From Myxococcota bacterium (GTDB taxonomy: Bacteria; Myxococcota_A; UBA9160; PR03), in NCBI GenBank assembly GCA_030066475.1, contig JASJBO010000290.1:1-9763 (forward strand): a stretch of DNA of 9,763 nucleotides, given 5' to 3'. Of the stretch, positions 1-8,185 are shown one piece after another. Within the stretch, counting starts at the first letter, position 1; each line of letters opens with the position of its first letter. The notes below the pieces were generated by a model that was given only the letters and a program-made list of their open reading frames with translations, was not told the DNA's origin and made no database searches. The position numbers were made by a program, and so were the translations under genes.

Positions 1-2845
<2,845 letters not shown>

Positions 2846-2908
2846 CAAGGGCCGAGAGTCCGGCCACAGGGTTCGAATGGACGAGCCCTCGGCAGGCGCG
2901 GCAACGGC

Positions 2909-3415
2909 CTAATCCTCTGCGTCTCGCCGCCGTAGGATCTCCCGGAGTACGATGACGTCCTGCCGGTCCTGGGGTCGGTCGGCAGCCTCCTTGGACCGGA
3001 TGATGTCGGGGAGATCCGAGGCGAGGATCTCGACACCGAACACTTCGAACCGGATCGCGCCGCTCTGGAGATCATCGAATCCGCCGGTCCCGGATGGCGT
3101 GAACGCGATGTCCAGCCGTCCTGCAGCCGTGACGAGATCCCAGAGATCGGAGCGGGCCAGGGTTGCGCCGCTTCGATCGAAGGGGAGACCCTCTGGCACG
3201 CTCTCCGTGTAGACCCGGGCATCCAGCTCCCGGAGTGCTGCGGCCAGCCTCTCGAGGTTCTCCGCACTCCGGGCAGGCGTGATGTCCGCATCGGCAGTCA
3301 GGCGGGGAAAGCCGTGGAGCCGCGCTGCGAGCGCACCGATCAGCACGTACGCCACGTCGTGGCGGCCAAGCGTCTGGATGAGCCGCTCCGGATCGAGCGG
3401 GGCGCTCTCAGACAC
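2909..3415 (-). CDS. DUF6036/AbiEii-like nucleotidyltransferase, putative toxin
   Basis: This 168-residue protein looks like a minimal nucleotidyltransferase of the DUF6036/AbiEii-like group. It has VLIGALAARLHGFPRLT (24-40) in place of the classical G-S motif, followed by D42-x-D44 as likely metal ligands. LDIAFTPSGTGGFDDL (101-116) supplies a third acidic residue, D102. Next comes the family's usual DIIRSKEAADRPQD block (137-150). Some relatives act as toxins that modify tRNA or other targets with nucleotides; others have no proven role. It starts at GTG 3415, overlapping the last 8 bases of the upstream regulator gene, so the two are probably translationally coupled. No strong ribosome binding site precedes the GTG. 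The XRE gene in front suggests a toxin-antitoxin-like unit, but toxicity is inferred from context only. Confidence 0.88.
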   Translation of the reverse strand: MSESAPLDPERLIQTLGRHDVAYVLIGALAARLHGFPRLTADADITPARSAENLERLAAALRELDARVYTESVPEGLPFDRSGATLARSDLWDLVTAAGRLDIAFTPSGTGGFDDLQSGAIRFEVFGVEILASDLPDIIRSKEAADRPQDRQDVIVLREILRRRDAED

Positions 3416-3734
3416 GGCGTGCCGCAGACTCGAAACGACTCACATTGCCGACTTCGCACAGCCGCTGTTCCGGCGTGAGTGCCAGAATCCGCGCAACGTC
3501 TTCGAGCATGTGGGTTTCGGCGACGGGAAGGGGAACGAGTTCGACGCGGAGTTCGAACCCCGCAGCTTCGAGAAGCCGCCGGAGGGTTCCACTTCCCGGT
3601 CGCGTCTGGCCCGCCTCGATCCGGGCCACCACCGACTGCGAGGTACCCGCGCGAGCGGCAAGCTCGCGCTGGGTGAGTCCTGCCCTGGACCGGGCCTCGC
3701 GCACCAGTACAGCAGGTTCCAGACGAGCCGACAT
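3408..3734 (-). CDS. XRE-family helix-turn-helix regulator, putative antitoxin
   Basis: This 108-residue protein has a clear XRE/Cro-C1 helix-turn-helix at about 9-45: VREARSRAGLTQRELAARAG followed by TSQSVVARIEAG. A short C-terminal region (about 55-108) includes AGFELRVELVPLP and LTPEQRL. This tail is typical of small regulators found next to AbiEii/DUF6036 nucleotidyltransferases and probably mediates dimerisation or partner binding. It starts at ATG 3734. The first gene of a two-gene operon, it overlaps the nucleotidyltransferase gene by 8 bases (GTGTCTGA). No Shine-Dalgarno sequence is visible upstream. A palindrome 9 bases ahead of the ATG is a likely autoregulatory operator, so translation may start close to the 5' end of the transcript. 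The antitoxin role is inferred; the DNA-binding call is firm. Confidence 0.9.
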   Translation of the reverse strand: MSARLEPAVLVREARSRAGLTQRELAARAGTSQSVVARIEAGQTRPGSGTLRRLLEAAGFELRVELVPLPVAETHMLEDVARILALTPEQRLCEVGNVSRFESAARRV

Positions 3735-3742
3735 AGAAGGAC

Positions 3743-3760
3743 GATAGCAAATTAGCTATC
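3743..3760 (-). promoter_or_regulatory. Palindromic operator candidate of the XRE/nucleotidyltransferase operon
   Basis: The sequence gatagcaaattagctatc has perfect 6-bp arms (gatagc/gctatc) around a 6-bp AT-rich centre. It is the most AT-rich patch nearby and ends 8 bases before the regulator's start codon. XRE regulators typically bind such dyads over their own promoter. A promoter -10 element probably overlaps it, but I cannot place -35/-10 boxes with confidence. Confidence 0.6.
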
Positions 3761-4007
3761 AGCTTGCAGCTTCGGGCAGGCCACCGGCTTCTCGACGCTC
3801 GCCGGCCCGCATCCATCGCATCCACCCCATACTGGGGGTGTCCGCGACCCGCCGTGGCCCGCAGCGCGACGGGAAGCGCGACCGCCCGCGATTTCGCTGA
3901 ACCTCTCCGTGGCGCGAGCGGATTCACCGCGGTGTGCGGCAGCGAAGGGGGCAGTGGGTCGGTCCCACGGCCTTCGTCGCTCGCTCGAAGCCGAAGGATG
4001 GTTCGAC
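3761..4007. other. Divergent intergenic region
   Basis: About 250 bases separate the operator of the minus-strand operon from the start of the secreted-protein gene. I see one small dyad, cacccc-atactg-ggggtg (3823-3840), which might be a regulatory site or weak hairpin. A purine-rich gaagga lies at 3993-3998, nine bases before ATG 4008, and is a plausible ribosome binding site. Nothing else here is recognisable. The open frame continues upstream to 3909, but that part is Arg/Ser-rich and lacks protein character. Confidence 0.45.
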
Positions 4008-5291
4008 ATGAGGGTTCTCACACTCGTTGCGAGCGTGACTTGCTGCTGGCTCGGTGCTGCCAACGCGCAGCTCATCACCGCCTACACCGGCGACGAGCCC
4101 CCGCCGAAGATGTGGATCATCGATGTCACCACAGGGGACGACGTGGAGGGGCCGCTCGGCAAGAGCCGGGCCCTCGCCTCCGACCCCACCACCAACCGGA
4201 TCTTCGAGATCGAGGACCGGAGCCTGGGGCGGACCTCCGTCTCGCTTCGGATCTCCACGGTCGACGCCAGCGGCCGGATCACCCAGGGGAGTCCCCGGCT
4301 CGTCGTCGACGACGATGGCATCGACATCCGCTTCATCCGCTCCCTCGCCTTCGGCAACGGCACCCTCTACGCCGCGAGCAGCGGAAACAGCCGCGCGGGC
4401 GTCCCGGGCTCCCTCGGCACCATCGACCTCGAGACCTACGTCTACACGCCCCTGCCGACCTCGAACCTGTCCCCGGGTGCCAGCGCCATGACCTTCGACC
4501 ACGACCGCAACCAGCTGCTCCTCGGCTCCATCGGCAGCGGCAGCAACCCCAACCGGATCTTCGCCTTCGACCCCGAGACCGGCGAGAGCGAGCTGGTCGT
4601 CGAGCTGCCCCCCGAGGAGGGCGACTTCGACGGCCTCGCCTACGGCTACCAGCGCATCTGGATGGACTGCGGCGCGTCGAACGCCTGCGGCGACATCTCG
4701 GTCTTCAACCGCATCACGGGTGCGTTCGAGGCTCCCCTCGACACCCCGAACCGATTCGGGAACGGCTCGGGCGGCGCCACCTTCCTGGCGACCCTGGCGG
4801 TGATTCCGCCGTGCGGCGACGGCCTCGACAACGACGGAGACGGCGAGGTGGACCACCCGGCGGACCCGGGCTGCGACTCGCCGGACGATGCCTCCGAGAA
4901 GGCCGAGGGCGCTCCGAGCCTCCCGTGCGACAACGGAATCGACGACGACGGCGACGGCTGGATCGACTTCGATCCGACCACCTTCGCCAGCCCCGGGGAC
5001 GCCACGACCGACCCGGCAGGCGGGGGAGACCCGGGCTGCGCGGGCCCGTCGGCTCCCACCGAAGCGCCGGCCTGCCAGAACGGGATCGACGACGCCGACG
5101 GCGACGACGCGGTCGACTTCGACGGCGGCCGCTCGGTCAACGGCGTGACGGACCCGGCCGGCCCGGACCCGCAGTGCATCGGCAGGCCGTGGCGGAACCG
5201 GGAGACGACCCACGGCTGCGGCATCGGCTCCGAGATCGCTCTGCTGCTCCCAGCCCTCGCGTACCTCCGAGGCCGTCGCGTTCGGTGGTGA
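4008..5291 (+). CDS. Secreted surface protein with DxDxDG repeats and GC-TM-Arg C-terminal signal
   Basis: This is a 427-residue predicted exported protein. Residues 1-20 (MRVLTLVASVTCCWLGAANA) form a signal peptide with an A-N-A cleavage site before Q21, which supports ATG 4008 over upstream in-frame starts. Residues about 21-267 contain repeated short beta-strand-like units (RIFEIEDR, GTLYAAS, RIFAFDPETG) suggestive of a beta-propeller; this fold is a guess. Residues 269-390 hold three Cys-flanked Asp-rich units: CGDGLDNDGDG, CDNGIDDDGDG and CQNGIDDADGDD. Each continues into D-P-G/P-x-C, resembling calcium-binding DxDxDG loops (dockerin or thrombospondin type 3-like). The tail from 404, CGIGSEIALLLPALAYL followed by RGRRVRW, fits the Gly-Cys, transmembrane, Arg-rich pattern of Myxococcota-type C-terminal sorting signals. 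It is therefore likely exported and held at the envelope. The function is unknown. Confidence 0.85.
   Translation: MRVLTLVASVTCCWLGAANAQLITAYTGDEPPPKMWIIDVTTGDDVEGPLGKSRALASDPTTNRIFEIEDRSLGRTSVSLRISTVDASGRITQGSPRLVVDDDGIDIRFIRSLAFGNGTLYAASSGNSRAGVPGSLGTIDLETYVYTPLPTSNLSPGASAMTFDHDRNQLLLGSIGSGSNPNRIFAFDPETGESELVVELPPEEGDFDGLAYGYQRIWMDCGASNACGDISVFNRITGAFEAPLDTPNRFGNGSGGATFLATLAVIPPCGDGLDNDGDGEVDHPADPGCDSPDDASEKAEGAPSLPCDNGIDDDGDGWIDFDPTTFASPGDATTDPAGGGDPGCAGPSAPTEAPACQNGIDDADGDDAVDFDGGRSVNGVTDPAGPDPQCIGRPWRNRETTHGCGIGSEIALLLPALAYLRGRRVRW
4812..5177 (+). repeat. Three degenerate Cys/DxDxDG protein repeats
   Basis: Three coding repeats begin at 4812, 4926 and 5073. Each opens with Cys, x, (D/N)G(L/I)D(N/D)(D/A)DGD and closes with a D-P-(G/Q)-C-like end; the third ends at C390 (5175-5177). 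Spacing differs because the second and third units carry insertions with (T)DPAG. The repeats are visible in protein and poorly conserved in DNA, so this is an old expansion. Confidence 0.75.
5217..5288 (+). other. C-terminal Gly-Cys / hydrophobic / Arg sorting-type tail
   Basis: The last 24 codons encode CGIGSEIALLLPALAYL and then RGRRVRW, with Gly just before the Cys. The Gly-Cys, one hydrophobic helix and a basic end correspond to the GC_trans_RRR/MYXO-CTERM style of signal. The Cys would be the expected processing or attachment point. The call is based on pattern only. Confidence 0.6.
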
Positions 5292-5302
5292 GCCGGGGGG
5301 CA

Positions 5303-6379
5303 CTACCGCGCCGCCCGCTCGGTCGATCCGCTACGGGCACCCAAGCCTCGGGATCGTGCTCCTCGCTCCGCCCTGATGCGGTAGCGCCGCCGGGCCTGCC
5401 TGGCGACGGCTTCGAGATCGAGACCCACATCCTTCTCGGCCGAGATCAAGTCGATGCGATGCTTGTTCGAGCGCTTGCCGGGGCTCGTGGGCTCATAGGT
5501 TCTCAAGATACACAGAACCCTGACACCTCCATAGTCGGCAAAGACGTGGTGATTCCGGTAGCCGACCTCACGCCTCTTCAGTTCGGCGGCAAGCTGAGCG
5601 TCCAGCGCTTCGAACGTGATGGTGCTGAACTCGCCGAATCTGCCGATCCCCAGGATCCGGATCAGGCCCGTCAGGCTGTTCTCCTTGTAGCGTGTGTCGT
5701 GACAGACCACCACATGGGGGGGGAACAGGGCATCGCCGTCGGTCTGCTCCGGCGGCTCCAGCACCGAGTTCAGCCTCTCCGAGAAGTTGCGCAGGACCTG
5801 TTTGGACAGATTGCACTCCCTCTTGCAGTAGGCGAAGTACAGATTGGGATCGATCAGGCCGACGGAGACGCAGCTGCTGATCCGGGTACGGGAACCGTAG
5901 GGCGGATCGACATAGGGCGGACTGTGACTTCGAATGACGTCGAGGGCGTCGACATCGTCTTTGGTCGTGTCGCTGACCCGACGTATCCGTCTATGAGCCG
6001 CCTGCTTGGCCGTGTAGATGATCCGGGTGGTTCTCGTGAAGAAGCCCGTGTCGAGGTTGACGCCGCTGACCACGCCGTCGGGGAAGAGAAGGGTGGCATT
6101 GTCGAACTTGAGGCTCTCGCGGATCTTCTTGCGAAAGAGCGTGTCATCGAGCTCCTGCGGCCGATACTCGATCTCCTTCTCGTCTACGTCCTGGTAGATC
6201 AGCCCACCGGGAATGAAGATGGCCCCCTTGTTGTCCAGCTTCCCGGTGGCGCCTTCCTCGTCGACTTCGGGAAGCTGTCCCTTCTTCAGGAGTGCCAGCA
6301 TTCGCCAGAGGGTGTCCGTGCGAATCGCGATCAGCTCCTTGATCAACGTATTGCCGATGATCTCAGCTTTTGTCGGCAC
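5303..6379 (-). CDS. Unrecognised protein, probable acquired gene
   Basis: The product is 358 residues and I do not recognise the family. It starts at GTG 6379 behind a strong Shine-Dalgarno site and ends at TAG 5303-5305, 11 bp from the stop of the facing gene. It looks cytoplasmic: no signal peptide or membrane helix, mixed alpha/beta, many Lys and charged residues. Visible landmarks are GAIFIPGGLIYQDV (52-65), LLFPDGVVSGVNLDTGFFTR (97-116), PPYGSRTRISS (159-169), NLYFAYCKREC (179-189), HVVVCHDTRY (222-231) and DYGGVRVLCILRTYEP (282-297). The last ~28 residues are Arg/Ser/Gly-rich (RRRYRIRAERGARSRGLGAR onward) and may be read-through into flanking DNA after loss of an original stop. Six 60-base rows I counted average about 59% GC, against about 72% in five rows of neighbouring genes, which supports horizontal origin. 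The opposite strand is also open but reads as an antisense shadow. Confidence 0.75.
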   Translation of the reverse strand: MPTKAEIIGNTLIKELIAIRTDTLWRMLALLKKGQLPEVDEEGATGKLDNKGAIFIPGGLIYQDVDEKEIEYRPQELDDTLFRKKIRESLKFDNATLLFPDGVVSGVNLDTGFFTRTTRIIYTAKQAAHRRIRRVSDTTKDDVDALDVIRSHSPPYVDPPYGSRTRISSCVSVGLIDPNLYFAYCKRECNLSKQVLRNFSERLNSVLEPPEQTDGDALFPPHVVVCHDTRYKENSLTGLIRILGIGRFGEFSTITFEALDAQLAAELKRREVGYRNHHVFADYGGVRVLCILRTYEPTSPGKRSNKHRIDLISAEKDVGLDLEAVARQARRRYRIRAERGARSRGLGARSGSTERAAR

Positions 6380-6386
6380 GAACGAT

Positions 6387-6394
6387 CTCCTTCC
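6387..6394 (-). promoter_or_regulatory. Ribosome binding site of the unrecognised gene
   Basis: On the minus strand this reads GGAAGGAG, a near-perfect Shine-Dalgarno core, seven bases ahead of the GTG start at 6379. It is the strongest such site in the window and the main reason to trust both the strand and the GTG start. Confidence 0.75.
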
Positions 6395-6402
6395 AGCATC
6401 GC

Positions 6403-6443
6403 AGGTGGCGCTCGATCACGCCTCCGGTGGCCGAGCGCCACCT
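6403..6443 (-). terminator. 12-bp hairpin after the Baeyer-Villiger gene
   Basis: Arms aggtggcgctcg (6403-6414) and cgagcgccacct (6432-6443) are perfect complements with a 17-base loop. The hairpin lies 30 bases downstream of the monooxygenase stop and just upstream of the next minus-strand gene's ribosome binding site. It is best read as a terminator insulating the two transcription units. There is no T-run, as is common in GC-rich genomes, and a role as an operator or mobile-DNA scar is not excluded. Confidence 0.55.
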
Positions 6444-6473
6444 CCGTGGCCTGCGGCCTACGGTCCCCGAAGC

Positions 6474-8084
6474 CTACATTCCGGGCTCGAACGCGAAGCC
6501 CTCGTAGTCGCTGGCCGCGATGTCGGCGATGCGCTGGTAGTAGATCGAGCCACCCAGGTACGCTGAGAAGTAGCGGGGCTTGCCCTCGACGTTCGCGCCG
6601 GTCCACCAGGAGTCGGTGCGGGGGAAGAGCGTCGCGTTGGCGAGCGCGCTGACTTCGGCGGCCCAGGCCGCTTCGCTCTCGGCCGTGGGCTCGACGGCAC
6701 CCAGCTCCTGCTCTCGCACGTGGCGCATGCAGTTGGCGATCCAGTCCACCTGGCGCTCGGCGCCGAGCGGCATGTTGTAGAACACGCCGGGCGAGCCGGG
6801 ACCGTGGATCATGAACAGGTTGGGAAAACCGGCGATCGTCATCCCGAGGTAGTTGTGGAACCGGTCGGTCCACCGCTCCTTCAGGCTCACGCCGCCGCGT
6901 CCCTTCGGGTCGAGACGCAGCATCGATCCGCTGATGGCGTCGTATCCGGTCGCCAGCACGAGCATGTCGATGGGGTGCTCGCCGGTCCGGGTCACCACGC
7001 TGGTGGGCGTGAACCGCTCGATGGGGTCCTCGCGCAGGTCGACCAGCGTGACGTTGTCGCGGTTGTAGGTCTCGAAGTAGCCATTCTCGAGAATCGGCCG
7101 CTTCGTGATCACGAAGTGGTCGGGCATCAGCTTCTCGGCCGTCTCGGGGTCGCGCACGATCTCGCGGATCTTGCCGCGCACGAAGTCGGCCAGCGTGGCG
7201 TTGGCTTCCTCGCTGATCGCGATGTCGCTGTAGAGCTTCAGAAAGAACCCGAAGCCACCTCGCTGCCACAGCTCCTCGTACAGCGCCTGGCGTTGCTCCG
7301 GGGTGTCCTCGAGGGCCGAGCGCGACGGGTTCGGGTCGAAGGGGAAGCCTCCGAGGTTCGCGTACATCTTCGCGCGTACGGCGTCCCAGCTCGCTCGCGC
7401 CGCCGCCATCTCCTCCGCCGTGATGGGACGATTCCCTGCGGGAAACGCGAACTGCGCGGTGCGCTGGAGCACCGTCACGTGCGCCGCCTCCACGGCGATC
7501 TCGGGGATCGCCTGGATCCCCGAGGAGCCCGTTCCGATCACCGCGACGCGCTTGCCCGCGAAGGACACCGGCTCGTGAGGCCAGCGGCCGGTGTGGTAGC
7601 ACTCGCCCGCGAAGTCGCGGATCCCCGGGATGTCGGGCATGTTCGCCGTCGAGAGGGCCCCCACCGCACAGATCAGGAACGGGGCGGAGGCGCGCACGCC
7701 GGTGTTGGTCTCGACCGTCCAGCACTGCGCCGCTTCGTCGTAGCGGGCGTCTTCGACCCAGGTCTCGAACTGGATGTCGCGGCGGAGGTCGAACCGATCG
7801 GCAACGTGCTCGAGGTAGTCGAGCACGTCGGACTGCGTGGACTGGGTCTCGGCCCAGTCCCACTCCTTCATGAGCTCTTCCGAGAAGGTGTAGCAGTAGT
7901 AGGGGCTGCCCGGGCCATCGACCCGAGCGCCGGGGTAGCGGTTGTACCACCAGGTCCCCCCGACGTCGGTGGCGCCGTCGTACACCCGCACCGAGAGGCC
8001 CATCTCGCGCAGGTGGTGCAGGGCGTACATGCCGCTGACACCCGCTCCGATGATCACCACGTCGTAGTGTTCGTTGCTCGTCAT
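6474..8084 (-). CDS. Type I Baeyer-Villiger monooxygenase (cyclohexanone monooxygenase-like)
   Basis: The enzyme is 536 residues, the usual length for the family, and is FAD- and NADPH-dependent. It inserts one oxygen atom from O2 next to a ketone to give an ester or lactone. Visible in order: the FAD Rossmann motif VVIIGAGVSG (9-18), GTWWYNRYPGARVD (43-56), the Baeyer-Villiger fingerprint FAGECYHTGRWP (158-169; consensus FxGxxxHxxxW[PD]), the NADPH Rossmann motif VIGTGSSG (182-189), KRPILENGYFETYNRDN (328-344) with the expected active-site Arg R329, and ATGYD (378-382). All key residues are present, so it should be active. I chose ATG 8084 because AGGGGGAG lies directly upstream, though at short spacing. 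An in-frame ATG at 8108 would add eight residues. It follows the GMC oxidoreductase gene on the same strand and may be co-transcribed with it. The substrate cannot be read from sequence; cyclic ketones or steroid/terpenoid ketones are typical. Confidence 0.93.
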   Translation of the reverse strand: MTSNEHYDVVIIGAGVSGMYALHHLREMGLSVRVYDGATDVGGTWWYNRYPGARVDGPGSPYYCYTFSEELMKEWDWAETQSTQSDVLDYLEHVADRFDLRRDIQFETWVEDARYDEAAQCWTVETNTGVRASAPFLICAVGALSTANMPDIPGIRDFAGECYHTGRWPHEPVSFAGKRVAVIGTGSSGIQAIPEIAVEAAHVTVLQRTAQFAFPAGNRPITAEEMAAARASWDAVRAKMYANLGGFPFDPNPSRSALEDTPEQRQALYEELWQRGGFGFFLKLYSDIAISEEANATLADFVRGKIREIVRDPETAEKLMPDHFVITKRPILENGYFETYNRDNVTLVDLREDPIERFTPTSVVTRTGEHPIDMLVLATGYDAISGSMLRLDPKGRGGVSLKERWTDRFHNYLGMTIAGFPNLFMIHGPGSPGVFYNMPLGAERQVDWIANCMRHVREQELGAVEPTAESEAAWAAEVSALANATLFPRTDSWWTGANVEGKPRYFSAYLGGSIYYQRIADIAASDYEGFAFEPGM

Positions 8085-8185
8085 CGTCTCCCCCTGCGAG
8101 CCCGACATCGCGACGGTACCTCATGCGCCCGCCGACTGCGGAACGCTCCGGCCGCGCGCCGTCACGGCGCACTCCGAGGACCCTG

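Noticed and set aside
2850..2865. ggccg-agagtc-cggcc dyad after the dioxygenase stop
   Set aside because: It could be part of a shared terminator for the convergent genes, but the stem is only 5 bp and competing pairings exist, so I do not annotate it.
3924..5303. A 459-codon minus-strand frame opposite the secreted protein
   Set aside because: Its Val/Ala/Gly/Asp-rich translation mirrors the Asp-rich repeats. The + strand has the signal peptide, repeats and sorting tail.
5303..6379. Diadenylate cyclase (DisA_N-like) assignment for the unrecognised protein
   Set aside because: DGVV and PPYGSRTR superficially recall DGA and GTRHR motifs, but the order, spacing and the key RHR residues do not fit.
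3764..6652. A 962-codon open frame on the + strand spanning two genes
   Set aside because: It crosses the secreted-protein gene in another frame and the unrecognised gene in antisense. Its first half is Arg/Pro/His low-complexity sequence typical of GC-rich shadow frames, and it has no domain or ribosome site.
8156..8170. gcgcc-gtcac-ggcgc dyad between the GMC and monooxygenase genes
   Set aside because: A 5-bp stem in DNA this GC-rich is expected by chance and has no T-run or placement that supports a terminator.
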